A stretch of DNA of 64,000 nucleotides, from positions 186,001 through 250,000 of IMG/VR virus record IMGVR_UViG_3300033997_000243; one strand, 5' to 3'. Positions 8,449 through 16,127 of the stretch are shown one piece after another. The first letter of the stretch is position 1. Every line of letters begins with the position of its first letter. The notes below the pieces were generated by a model. It did not search any database. It worked only from the letters and a program-made list of their open reading frames with translations, and was not told where the DNA came from. A program made the position numbers and the translations under genes. The DNA comes from a virus.

Positions 8449-8483
8449 TAGTTTTCTCCTTAATTACCTATGGATTTACAGTA
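8449..8483 (-). promoter_or_regulatory. ACTGTAAATC-type putative promoter and leader, copy B
   Basis: The minus strand reads GCATACTGTAAATCCATAGG, then TAATTAAGGAGAAAACTA before the oxygenase start. It is nearly identical to copy A and sits 24 bases from the ATG. A terminator lies about 40 bases further upstream, so the element would begin a fresh transcript. Confidence 0.5.
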
Positions 8484-8514
8484 TGCGTATAACAAGAAAT
8501 GTTGAAGTGTACAG

Positions 8515-8544
8515 ACATAAAAAAAGCTGACCGAAGCCAGCTTT
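8515..8544 (-). terminator. Rho-independent terminator after the MKVLV gene
   Basis: On the minus strand the arms AAAGCTGGC and GTCAGCTTT close a UUCG loop and are followed by a run of seven T. The single non-Watson-Crick pair becomes a G-U wobble only in minus-strand RNA, which fixes the direction. It ends the run of genes sharing the MKILV peptide. Confidence 0.85.
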
Positions 8545-8554
8545 AAATATTGGA

Positions 8555-8962
8555 TCATTGAAACTTAACGGTCTTACCCAAATCTTTTGTATTTACTGAA
8601 TACACGGAAGTGGATGGTGGACGTTTGAATTTAATTTCTTTTTGATCCACTGAAACAATTTGTACGGTAGCCACAGGTTTCCATGCTGGTTTTGCTTTGT
8701 CTGTGCCGATTTGTGCAAGTCTCTGCATTACATAAGTATTTCCAACTTTAGGTAACTTAGGTTTTGGCTTGCCTGTGACAGAAACTTTGTATTTATCGGC
8801 TTCTTTTATATCAGCCGCTAATTCTTTTTCAGCTTCTTTCAACTTGAGTTTGGCGTCAGATACTTTATCCTTAGACTTGGCAACTTTTGCCAAAAGTTGA
8901 GCATACTTTTTATCGTCCTTTAATTTGGATGGAACCGAACTTGTTGACACTAATACCTTCAT
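8555..8962 (-). CDS. MKILV-peptide family protein, coiled coil plus beta module
   Basis: A 135-residue basic protein. I take the ATG at 8962, preceded by AAGGAAATAAAA, which gives the N-terminus MKVLVSTSS, matching the start of six other genes in this cluster. Residues 15-55 look like a lysine-rich coiled coil. Residues ~65-135 form a beta-rich module (LPKVGNTYVMQ ... VATVQIVSV) that resembles the N-terminal module of the next upstream gene, where the coiled coil is instead at the C-terminus. The function is unknown. The basic charge and shared peptide suggest a DNA-associated internal head protein (inference). Confidence 0.8.
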   Translation of the reverse strand: MKVLVSTSSVPSKLKDDKKYAQLLAKVAKSKDKVSDAKLKLKEAEKELAADIKEADKYKVSVTGKPKPKLPKVGNTYVMQRLAQIGTDKAKPAWKPVATVQIVSVDQKEIKFKRPPSTSVYSVNTKDLGKTVKFQ

Positions 8963-8972
8963 TTTTATTTCC

Positions 8973-9470
8973 TTATTTCGATTTCTTAACATCTTTTAAA
9001 ATATAGGCAGCTAATTCAGCATACCCACCAGAATTTTTACCAGCACGATCTACTGGTTTGCGTAATTCAGTTAGTTTGTCAATTTGCTTTTCAACAGCAG
9101 ACAATTCTTTACGTAATTGTTTTTGTTTTTCCTTTAATGCTTTAAGTTTAGCATCATTCAGAATTTTGTCTGTGGTTTCAATATTCTTTTCCTCAGAACT
9201 TTGCTTTGAAGGTTTTACATAACTATCAAATATAAACTTAGATCCAATTTCAAGTATTGGTATAACTTTGGTCACACTGGAATTACCAAAAGCATTCTTT
9301 ACCGTAATTTTTCCAGCACGTATGCTTTTAACTCGCACAGCTTTTTCGTGTTTAATCCACTGTCCTACAGTGCGGCCTCTTACCGCAAACTCTTGCTTTT
9401 CTCTCAGCCAATAAACTTTTCCAACTTCAGGCATACTACGCTTAGCGCTTGTTGAGACTAGAATTTTCAT
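8973..9470 (-). CDS. MKILV-peptide family protein, beta module plus coiled coil
   Basis: A 165-residue basic protein starting MKILVSTSAKRSMPEVGKVY. Residues 12-80 form a beta module related to the C-terminal module of the neighbouring gene (P-x-V-G-x-x-Y, then V-R-V-K-S-I). Residues ~100-140 are a Lys/Glu coiled coil (KALKEKQKQLRKELSAVEKQ). AGGA is well placed before the ATG. No enzyme motif is visible. Confidence 0.82.
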   Translation of the reverse strand: MKILVSTSAKRSMPEVGKVYWLREKQEFAVRGRTVGQWIKHEKAVRVKSIRAGKITVKNAFGNSSVTKVIPILEIGSKFIFDSYVKPSKQSSEEKNIETTDKILNDAKLKALKEKQKQLRKELSAVEKQIDKLTELRKPVDRAGKNSGGYAELAAYILKDVKKSK

Positions 9471-10051
9471 TTTGATTCCTTGAGTTTTTTAAACATTGCC
9501 TGAATCTGTTTTTGCTTTGGAGCAAGTTCATCATGTAGACGATTAAACTCTTCTTCAGACTTTGCTTTAAGAATTTTATAATGATACTTGTGAATTTCGA
9601 TCAATCTCATTATAACTTCTTTTTCACGCTCTACAGCATTTGGGCCATTTAGAGCTTGTGTGATTTCTCTAAGTGCTTGCTGTGCGAGATTAATCCAACG
9701 TGTTTTATCAACGTCAGGCTCCCAAGTATAAACAGCTTCCATATATTCATCGGAAATTTTTTGACCAGCTGTTCTTGGTTTGTCAGTAGTGGCCTTTGGT
9801 TTTCTTTTATTTGGATCAAATGGAATAACAGAAGATTTACTTGAATAGCCACCTATCTGTTTGAATTCTTTTTCCTTTGATGCCCAAACTTTAATATCAG
9901 CTTCACTCATTCGTCTGGCTAAAAAATCGTCCATTGCACTATCTGCCAGCTTAGCCACTTGTCTATCTTCAGATAGTGTTTCGCGTTCAATAGCTTTATA
10001 CGCCAATTGTCTGATTGTAGGTCTAGCACTAACGCTGACTAAAATCTTCAT
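9467..10051 (-). CDS. MKILV-peptide family protein, unknown body
   Basis: A 194-residue basic, helical protein starting MKILVSVSARPTIRQLAYKA. A GTG one codon upstream could also start it, but the ATG at 10051 has AGGA at good distance and matches the shared N-terminal peptide. A low-complexity basic stretch (FDPNKRKPKATTDKPRT) lies near residues 75-95 and a helical C-terminus follows. The start nearly coincides with the upstream stop. No known domain is recognised beyond the N-terminal peptide. Confidence 0.82.
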   Translation of the reverse strand: MKILVSVSARPTIRQLAYKAIERETLSEDRQVAKLADSAMDDFLARRMSEADIKVWASKEKEFKQIGGYSSKSSVIPFDPNKRKPKATTDKPRTAGQKISDEYMEAVYTWEPDVDKTRWINLAQQALREITQALNGPNAVEREKEVIMRLIEIHKYHYKILKAKSEEEFNRLHDELAPKQKQIQAMFKKLKESK

Positions 10052-10650
10052 CACACATCCTTTAATAAGTCTGCCGAAATGAACTGTCCTTTTTCGAGAA
10101 CAGTTTTGGGAACTATTTTAATACTGGAGTCTAAATATTTAGCAATCTTTTTTGTTGCATATATTGCCTCAAGTTTTCCTTTTCCTTTCCCTATTATTTC
10201 TTTTTCCTTCCACACCCAAGGTTCATCACGCCAGTCGAAAATTTTTGACACACTAGGATCTTTGTTCTTGCTGAGTGAATTCAGATGATCGATCAGAGAA
10301 TCTATATCGAATGCTCCAGCTTCGACATCAACTTTATAAAGTACACCAAAATCTTGCATCGATTTTGATCCGTTTATCTTTATCTTGGCGAATTCCTCAG
10401 CAACCTCACGATCAATAGAAAAACTAGAATCACCAAATACTGCGGTTCTTTTTAAAGTTTCAAATGATTTGGCCGGAAGTTTCATTCCTCTATAAGCTGT
10501 TTGTTTCATTTTAGTTATAAACATTGGAAACGCGGCTTTCATTTTGGGAACTAGATCTTTGTCATTTGTATGAATCCAATCAGACAATAACTCAATCTTT
10601 TCTTTGTTTAAGGATAAGGACTCTGAACTTAAATTTACTAAAATCTTCAT
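10051..10650 (-). CDS. Probable mono-ADP-ribosyltransferase with MKILV peptide
   Basis: A 199-residue protein starting MKILVNLSSESLSLNKEK. The three signature blocks of R-S-E class ADP-ribosyltransferases appear in order: YRG with Arg54, the S-F-S block SSFSIDREVAEEFA (75-88), and the E-x-E block WKEKEII with Glu149 and Glu151. The Arg-to-ExE spacing (~95) is close to that in T4 ModA. Such enzymes transfer ADP-ribose from NAD to host proteins; in T4, Alt is packaged in the head and injected, while ModA is made early. The ATG at 10650 is preferred over an upstream in-frame ATG because it restores the shared N-terminal peptide and overlaps the upstream stop as ATGA. Confidence 0.7.
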   Translation of the reverse strand: MKILVNLSSESLSLNKEKIELLSDWIHTNDKDLVPKMKAAFPMFITKMKQTAYRGMKLPAKSFETLKRTAVFGDSSFSIDREVAEEFAKIKINGSKSMQDFGVLYKVDVEAGAFDIDSLIDHLNSLSKNKDPSVSKIFDWRDEPWVWKEKEIIGKGKGKLEAIYATKKIAKYLDSSIKIVPKTVLEKGQFISADLLKDV

Positions 10651-10925
10651 TTCATTTCCTCGAAAACGACATTCCAATCTTGTTCAAGTTGATGACGATC
10701 TGGATCAGTATCATAATAAGCGGCAATCGCATAAACTAATTCGCCAATATCACCGGTCAACGTAAATGTTTTATCGACAATTGCCATTGCTTTTGGCATT
10801 CTGGAAATTTTTACCTTTCTACCAACTGCTTTTATTTCGTCTGAAATTTGTTGAGTCGATGAATTCTTTTTAGCCTTAACATGAGCAACAAAAGTACGAG
10901 CAGACAAACTAACTAAGATTTTCAT
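10647..10925 (-). CDS. MKILV-peptide family protein, small
   Basis: A 92-residue protein starting MKILVSLSARTFVAHVKAKK. The start at 10925 has GGAG about 7 bases upstream and lies 17 bases inside the end of the upstream gene. The body is a small basic N-terminal half and an acidic C-terminal half. The function is unknown. Confidence 0.78.
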   Translation of the reverse strand: MKILVSLSARTFVAHVKAKKNSSTQQISDEIKAVGRKVKISRMPKAMAIVDKTFTLTGDIGELVYAIAAYYDTDPDRHQLEQDWNVVFEEMK

Positions 10926-11238
10926 TAGATTCTCCAGAATAGTTTCCAAGACTTGAGTAACTATAATAAAGTGTTACACAAGTTGGACTGCCTGTACTAA
11001 TGTGACCATCATTTAATTGTGCGCCAAACTTTTCATTAAATTGCCTTGGAATATCAACACACATTAGTTGAGGCACCAACTCTTTCTGAATTTCACGATC
11101 AGTAACCAGCAGTGAAAGATAAATGGCTCCGCGTAAATCTTGTTTTGGTGGGTCAATAGCTACTTTTAAAAATGAAGCACCTACTTTACTAAGTGCTGGA
11201 ATGCTTGCAAATGCCTCAACTAATTTTTCTGTACTCAT
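10909..11238 (-). CDS. Unknown small protein lacking the MKILV peptide
   Basis: A 109-residue protein starting MSTEKLVEAFASIPALSKVG. It is the only gene inside this cluster without the shared N-terminal peptide, and its 3' end overlaps the start of the next gene by 17 bases. The C-terminus is rich in Ser, Tyr and Asn. The family is unknown. Confidence 0.75.
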   Translation of the reverse strand: MSTEKLVEAFASIPALSKVGASFLKVAIDPPKQDLRGAIYLSLLVTDREIQKELVPQLMCVDIPRQFNEKFGAQLNDGHISTGSPTCVTLYYSYSSLGNYSGESNENLS

Positions 11239-11247
11239 ATCACACCT

Positions 11248-11736
11248 TTAATAACTATCAACAGCGGAATAGTCTATGTTATTCAAATCAAGTACGTGAG
11301 TAATGCCTTTAGCTACAGATAGATCGACTGGATCAATTGGATCATTAATTCGTATTGCTGCATTTATCAGATCATATGCAGACCTGAATTTATACTCATT
11401 GCTTACGGTTATAGTTAAATCTTGTAAAATTTCTTTAGCTTTATTAAATGCCGCAGCAGAAACTTCTTGACGGATTGTTTTAATTCTAGGAAACGACTCT
11501 CCTGTATGGAAATTTTTAATTGCTTCAGTTAATTCAGAGAATTGTTCAGGGAGAATTGTATGCAATCGTTTACCCAAAGAATTGCAAACTTTTTCAGTCA
11601 AATAGATAATGTTTCTTAACTCTGGAGTTGGCCCTTTGACTTTCTTAATAAGAGAACTTAATTGTTTATTGAATTTGGTAATCTGTTCACCTGTTGTTAA
11701 GTGCTTAGGTGCGCTTAAACTTACTAAGATCTTCAT
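11248..11736 (-). CDS. MKILV-peptide family protein, helical paralogue 1
   Basis: A 162-residue helical protein starting MKILVSLSAPKHLTTGEQIT. The C-terminal ~80 residues are clearly related to the next upstream gene: AFNKAKEI against AFKKLKEI, and DPVDLSVAKGITHVLDLNNI against DPVSDLSKYKGVTDALKMAG. AAGGAA is well placed before the ATG. It is a duplicated pair of unknown function. Confidence 0.82.
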   Translation of the reverse strand: MKILVSLSAPKHLTTGEQITKFNKQLSSLIKKVKGPTPELRNIIYLTEKVCNSLGKRLHTILPEQFSELTEAIKNFHTGESFPRIKTIRQEVSAAAFNKAKEILQDLTITVSNEYKFRSAYDLINAAIRINDPIDPVDLSVAKGITHVLDLNNIDYSAVDSY

Positions 11737-11759
11737 TTTTCTTTCCTTAACGAAAATAT

Positions 11760-11771
11760 GGGCCGAAGCCC
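11760..11771 (-). terminator. Weak UUCG hairpin between paralogues
   Basis: A 4-bp GGGC/GCCC stem with a UUCG loop (minus strand), followed by AUAUUUUCG. It lies between the two paralogous MKILV genes. The stem is short, so it probably attenuates or protects ends rather than stopping transcription. Confidence 0.4.
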
Positions 11772-11780
11772 TATTTTATA

Positions 11781-12254
11781 CTACACCTTTATTCCGGCCA
11801 TTTTCAGTGCATCAGTAACGCCTTTATATTTTGAAAGGTCACTTACTGGATCTACGTTATCTAAAAGCCTTTTACAGGCGATTGCTAAATTTTTAGCGGT
11901 TTCCCAAGTTTCAGCTTCTGATCCAGTAAGCTTTGTTTGTGCAACAATTTCTTTCAATTTTTTGAAAGCTGTTTGACCTAACTTCAAAAACTTCGGATCT
12001 ACATTGCTGTAATCAGGAGTTATATTTGAGGCACTTGTATCACGAACTTGATCTGTAATTTCCACCATCAAATCGTAAGATTTTTTCAGGGAAGGGTGGC
12101 CACGAAATCCATTACACAACATTGTGCAATTGTTTAATATTGCCCAATGATCAGAATCAAAATGCTTAAACTTTTTGAAATACTTTTTAACAGCGGCATC
12201 TGTCGTAGCCAAAGTAACTTCAGATTTTGCACTTAAGCTTACTAAAATTTTCAT
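11781..12254 (-). CDS. MKILV-peptide family protein, helical paralogue 2
   Basis: A 157-residue helical protein starting MKILVSLSAKSEVTLATTDA. It is a paralogue of the downstream gene through its C-terminal half. It is the first gene of the MKILV run after a UUCG terminator, with AAGGAA before the ATG. The function is unknown. Confidence 0.82.
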   Translation of the reverse strand: MKILVSLSAKSEVTLATTDAAVKKYFKKFKHFDSDHWAILNNCTMLCNGFRGHPSLKKSYDLMVEITDQVRDTSASNITPDYSNVDPKFLKLGQTAFKKLKEIVAQTKLTGSEAETWETAKNLAIACKRLLDNVDPVSDLSKYKGVTDALKMAGIKV

Positions 12255-12273
12255 TTATTTTCCTTAATGAAAT

Positions 12274-12289
12274 AGGGGCCGAAGCCCCT
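12274..12289 (-). terminator. UUCG terminator after the 344-residue gene
   Basis: A 6-bp stem AGGGGC/GCCCCT closed by UUCG, followed on the minus strand by UAUUU. It lies immediately after the stop of the upstream gene, so it separates that gene from the MKILV run. Confidence 0.75.
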
Positions 12290-12293
12290 TGTA

Positions 12294-13328
12294 TTAATTG
12301 TTACCCAAGAAATCTGCTGTAGTAATATGGCTTACTTCAACAACATTGCTTGTTTGTTTATTTGTTGCAACAAGTTTAGCAACGAATGTACCTTCAACCG
12401 CAGCAGTCGGCTGAACGGGTGGCGTAAGTACAGGTTTGAACCAAGCCAAACTTGTACTGTTCTGCACACAACGGAATTGTGGATCGCTTCCACTGTCAAC
12501 AACGTCAGGAACTGCCGCACCAATATCAGTTGTAAGACGCAGAATATATTTCGCACCATCCCACAACAAACGCCAGATCAGCGGATTGGTTTCAGTACCA
12601 TCTGCACTACGATACATAATCAAATCGACATCGTAAAGTTCTGTAATGTTTGTGATAGTTTCGTGTTTACTACCAACACTCCAAGTTACATTCCACTGCT
12701 CGTTATTATTAGCTAACGTCAGAACAGAAGTATTCTCAGACATTACACGACCTTGATCCCATTGACTACGACGATAACTTGTTAACGCCAATTCAATCAA
12801 ATCGTTTTTAGCAATTGAGTATTTCGTACCTGGAATTCCAGTTCCAACATAAAGCGTTGGAGTACCACCAGCTTTAAGGAAACGGCTATCAATTGGTGCA
12901 ATCAAACCGTAAACAGTTTCACCTTCTGGAATAATTGGTTCGGGAGTAACGGGCACAACGATTACACCAGCTTCCTCGATCACTTGTTGAATTTCTTCTT
13001 CATAGTATTCGTTTAAGAAATTTTGAACAGCAGAATTTAATACTGTTGTTTGGCCAGCCGAAGTTGTATTAAACTTCTCTGAAATATCTAACCAATTTTC
13101 AACAATGTTGTTGCGTAATGCTTCAATATCCTCTGGAATTACAGGAGGAAAGCTTTTAGCATCAGTCAAGGCAACTTGTACGGCTCGTCCACCAACTTGT
13201 TGTCCAACAAACATAACTGGATTAAGTAACGGCACTACTTTAATATCGGACGCAGTAATCTTTTTAAGTTTGGCCAATTGATCAAAGCCAGAAATGATTA
13301 CTGTTGCGTATTGAAAACTAACTTTCAT
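12294..13328 (-). CDS. Unknown phage protein, possibly structural
   Basis: A 344-residue protein starting MKVSFQYATVIISGFDQL. The first ~115 residues are mixed alpha/beta; a Pro-rich hinge (VIVVPVTPEPIIPEG) follows, and the remainder is beta-rich with repeated Trp and Tyr, resembling a decoration or fibre-type beta domain. No named family is recognised. It is flanked by a terminator downstream and RNase H upstream. Confidence 0.75.
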   Translation of the reverse strand: MKVSFQYATVIISGFDQLAKLKKITASDIKVVPLLNPVMFVGQQVGGRAVQVALTDAKSFPPVIPEDIEALRNNIVENWLDISEKFNTTSAGQTTVLNSAVQNFLNEYYEEEIQQVIEEAGVIVVPVTPEPIIPEGETVYGLIAPIDSRFLKAGGTPTLYVGTGIPGTKYSIAKNDLIELALTSYRRSQWDQGRVMSENTSVLTLANNNEQWNVTWSVGSKHETITNITELYDVDLIMYRSADGTETNPLIWRLLWDGAKYILRLTTDIGAAVPDVVDSGSDPQFRCVQNSTSLAWFKPVLTPPVQPTAAVEGTFVAKLVATNKQTSNVVEVSHITTADFLGNN

Positions 13329-13362
13329 TGTTCCGCTCCATTTGTGTAGGTTCCAACTTAAA

Positions 13363-13866
13363 TTATGTAGATAGGGCCGAAATTAGATTCTGCACAAACT
13401 TTTCATAATCAACTTGACCTGTTTTGGTAGCGCTTGCTGTCCTTGCTAATAAATCTGCTTTGTCATTTCCTTCTATTCCGCTGTGACCTTTTACCTTTGT
13501 CATTATTAATCGACCAGACTTATAAAGCTCGTATAATGGTTTGATCAATTCTAAATTTTTGTAGGTTCCGCCTTCAGGTTTTCTCCAATTGTTTTTGGCC
13601 CAACCTTTTGCCCACACAGTAACGCAATTGATTGCATATTGACTATCTGTTAATACTTCAATAACGCAAGTTTTATCCTTAGACAATTTGAAAGGATATA
13701 AACACGCAAGCAACTCCATCTGATTATTTGTAGCATGTCTAAAGCCTTTTGAATATTCTTTTGTTAGTGTTTTACCAGATTTTTCTTTTATCAAAAATAA
13801 TCCAATTCCAGAAGGTCCGGGATTGTTGATGGATGAACCATCAGTATAAGCCAGTATTTTAGACAT
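13363..13866 (-). CDS. rnhA: Ribonuclease HI
   Basis: A 167-residue RNase HI that cleaves RNA in RNA:DNA hybrids, for example removing replication primers. The catalytic carboxylates are visible: Asp in AYTDGSS near residue 9, Glu in NNQMELLA, Asp in LTDSQYAI, and Asp in KGHSGIEGNDKADLLA together with the conserved His. The WAKGWAKNNWRK segment matches the basic handle. A GTG one codon upstream is possible; I use the ATG at 13866. It is the first gene of the leftward operon, facing the rightward baseplate genes. Confidence 0.93.
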   Translation of the reverse strand: MSKILAYTDGSSINNPGPSGIGLFLIKEKSGKTLTKEYSKGFRHATNNQMELLACLYPFKLSKDKTCVIEVLTDSQYAINCVTVWAKGWAKNNWRKPEGGTYKNLELIKPLYELYKSGRLIMTKVKGHSGIEGNDKADLLARTASATKTGQVDYEKFVQNLISALST

Positions 13867-13924
13867 CACATATTTTCCGTTGTCGCTAATTTATAATCAT
13901 ATATTTACAGTTTCGAGGTGAACT
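13867..13924. promoter_or_regulatory. Divergent control region between RNase H and the PAAR gene
   Basis: A 58-base spacer holds signals for both directions. On the minus strand AACTGTAAATATATG (rev. 13903-13913 region) matches the putative phage promoter element found at 7989, 8449, 62484 and 63134. On the plus strand TAATTTATAATCAT (with TATAAT at 13892-13897) closely resembles a stretch at 20796 in front of another plus-strand gene. GAGGTG before the PAAR start is its ribosome binding site. Confidence 0.45.
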
Positions 13925-14215
13925 ATGGGACTTCCAGTAATAGTAAAGGGAAATAACAGCACAGGCCATCCACCTGGTTTTCCACCAACTCCAGCCGTTC
14001 AAGCAAGTACAAAAGTATTTGCTGCAAAACAACCTATTGTGCGTCAAGGTGACAAATATAAAATACATTGCTTTAACGGCAGTTGTCATGTGCCTACAGT
14101 GGTAAAAGCAAGTACAAAAGTTTTCATTCAAGGAAAAGGTTGTACACGATTGGGCGATAAACTTAGCTGCGGTGATACAGCAAGTGGTGGAATTTCAAAT
14201 GTGAGGGCAGGTTAA
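13925..14215 (+). CDS. PAAR-type baseplate spike tip protein
   Basis: A 96-residue Gly-, Cys- and His-containing protein with PAAR-like features: paired P-x-V-x-A-S-T-K-V-F blocks (residues ~23-33 and 57-67), His and Cys residues suited to metal binding, and a C-terminal GDTASGGISNV. PAAR proteins cap the central spike of contractile tails (T4 gp5.4 role) and sharpen the tip that pierces the outer membrane. As the first plus-strand gene, directly before a gp25-like gene with TAATG overlap, its position fits a baseplate operon. Confidence 0.85.
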   Translation: MGLPVIVKGNNSTGHPPGFPPTPAVQASTKVFAAKQPIVRQGDKYKIHCFNGSCHVPTVVKASTKVFIQGKGCTRLGDKLSCGDTASGGISNVRAG

Positions 14216-14649
14216 TGTTCTTTCCTTCAGTTAAATTGGTTAATACGTCTGTAGAGCAAGCTGTGTTTTCTTTTAGATACAGTGACGCTAACCTTGATTT
14301 CGATTCTCAGCCTGATGAATTCATCTATGATATAGATGCAGTCATTCAGGCTTTTCTGCTTTTATTGGCCACTTCAAAAAGAGAACGCTGGTGGCGGCCA
14401 GAATATGGAACATACGATCTTGAAAGATTATTGTTTGAGCCTTTCGATATTGTTACTGCCGACAGAATTGCAGAATCTATTAGGTCTACGAATGAACTAA
14501 GAACAAATGGAAATACTCGCATAGAAATAAGTGGTGTTTCTGTTCAACCTGTTTACGATTCGCAATCTTATTATACAACATTGAGAATAAGTGTGCCTTC
14601 ATTGAATGCAGAAAAGTCTGTAAGTTTTACACTAAGACGGCCAACTTGA
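14215..14649 (+). CDS. Baseplate wedge protein, T4 gp25-like
   Basis: A 144-residue protein. The gp25/GPW signature is visible: AVIQAFLLLLATSKRERWWR, PEYGTYDLERLLFEPFD and the following ADRIAESIR helix. In T4 gp25 forms part of the inner wedge complex that nucleates sheath assembly together with gp6. The start overlaps the PAAR stop (TAATG), and a gp6-like gene follows after 14 bases. Confidence 0.88.
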   Translation: MFFPSVKLVNTSVEQAVFSFRYSDANLDFDSQPDEFIYDIDAVIQAFLLLLATSKRERWWRPEYGTYDLERLLFEPFDIVTADRIAESIRSTNELRTNGNTRIEISGVSVQPVYDSQSYYTTLRISVPSLNAEKSVSFTLRRPT

Positions 14650-14663
14650 TATAGGGGAATTTT

Positions 14664-16127
14664 ATGGTACGTGCAACAAATTTAAGTAAAGCCGTTGGGT
14701 TCCAACAACACGTAAATGCCATACTAGAAGATTTCAAAAAAGAATATGTGTGGGCCGATAAAGAAAAAAGTAGTTTAGCAATTTTCCTTGTAGATGCTTT
14801 GGCTGGTATAAGTGAAGTTGGACAAACCCACACAATGTTTGCGCTGCGTGAAGCATTTTTAAGAAAGGCCCGAAGAAATAGTAGCATTCTTGCTAACGTA
14901 AAGTTCTTGGGCGTAGAGTTATCAAGAAAAAGTGGATCAGCTACTTTAGCAAACTTACGCAATAACAGTGATACTTCTATACCAGTCGGAGCTTTCACAC
15001 AATTCTCTATTGGTGGCAGAAATTTCTACAACAGTCAAGGTTTCGTACTTGACGCAAAATCAAATAAAAGCGTTGTGCTGAAACAAGGCACGGTGGCAGA
15101 GAAGAATTTCAATTTAGCCAATTACGATCTTACATTTCCCGAAATATATTTAGGTGTTCCAAACTTCATTGTTTCATCAGAAGATCTTCAGGTTCGTGTA
15201 ATAGAATCGAATGGTGTAAGTACGTTGTGGACAAAACATACTGACACACTCTACGAAATGCGCCCTACCTCCAACAGTTATATTGAAAGCACAACTGAAA
15301 ATGGTGATGTTAGTTTTCTGTTTGGTAATGGTACTTATGGACGTAAACTTCCGCCAGATGCAACATTAAATGTTCGTTACATTATTAATGAAGGTGCTGT
15401 TGGTAATATCGGAAGTCCAGGTTCTCGCGTTACCGTAAATACAATTGGTGCTATAAGCGGTGTAACTGAAGAAGCAGCTGTTGGTGGATCTGATCAAATT
15501 GATTCAAATTTTTATAAATTGTATGGATCAAGTTTGTTTGAATCTCGTGGAACATTAATTCGTCAAGCGCATTGGGATGCACTGCAAAGTAGTTATCCTG
15601 ATATAGCGGATTTAGTTGTTCAGGGACAAAGAGAATTGGCTCCAGACGATCCAAGCTGGATGACTACAGTACGTCTTTGTGTGCTGCCAAAAAATAGTAG
15701 CAGTTGGGGCGGTTCAAACCCTAACCCTCAATCTGCTCAGTGGTCGCGCTTTTTAAGTTATGTGCAAGCTCGTTGTGGCAAACTTACTTTGGTGCCACAC
15801 AATCCAGAAAAAATTCTGATAGATGTATTGGTTGATGTTTATATATTTGACGACCAAGATGCCAGTTTAATGGAAGCTACTTTAACAGAAGTAGTTAAAA
15901 AGTTTTTCAGTCGTCGTACTGGAATACTTGGCCGCAAATTTGTTCCAAGCAGCGATTTAGGTGACAGCATCAAATATGAAGCTGATGGATCTAAACGCGA
16001 AGGAATAGATTATATTACTATTCTTCAACCAGACAGACCAATAACACCTGATTCTAAAGTTGCGTATGTTACACCACGTTCAATTAAAGTGCGTGTTAAA
16101 TATACTCAACGTAAACGGGATGCGTAA
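14664..16127 (+). CDS. Baseplate wedge protein, gp6/J-like
   Basis: A 487-residue protein with the hallmark order of the baseplate J/gp6 family: helical N-terminus, a central beta domain with GNGTYGRKLPPDATLNVRYI, then the EEAAVGGSDQID turn (typical 'GG.e..e' segment of J proteins) and a C-terminal alpha/beta domain. Two copies normally dimerise in each wedge and link to gp25 and gp7. AGGGGAA lies before the start, and TAATG overlap couples it to the next gene. Confidence 0.85.
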   Translation: MVRATNLSKAVGFQQHVNAILEDFKKEYVWADKEKSSLAIFLVDALAGISEVGQTHTMFALREAFLRKARRNSSILANVKFLGVELSRKSGSATLANLRNNSDTSIPVGAFTQFSIGGRNFYNSQGFVLDAKSNKSVVLKQGTVAEKNFNLANYDLTFPEIYLGVPNFIVSSEDLQVRVIESNGVSTLWTKHTDTLYEMRPTSNSYIESTTENGDVSFLFGNGTYGRKLPPDATLNVRYIINEGAVGNIGSPGSRVTVNTIGAISGVTEEAAVGGSDQIDSNFYKLYGSSLFESRGTLIRQAHWDALQSSYPDIADLVVQGQRELAPDDPSWMTTVRLCVLPKNSSSWGGSNPNPQSAQWSRFLSYVQARCGKLTLVPHNPEKILIDVLVDVYIFDDQDASLMEATLTEVVKKFFSRRTGILGRKFVPSSDLGDSIKYEADGSKREGIDYITILQPDRPITPDSKVAYVTPRSIKVRVKYTQRKRDA

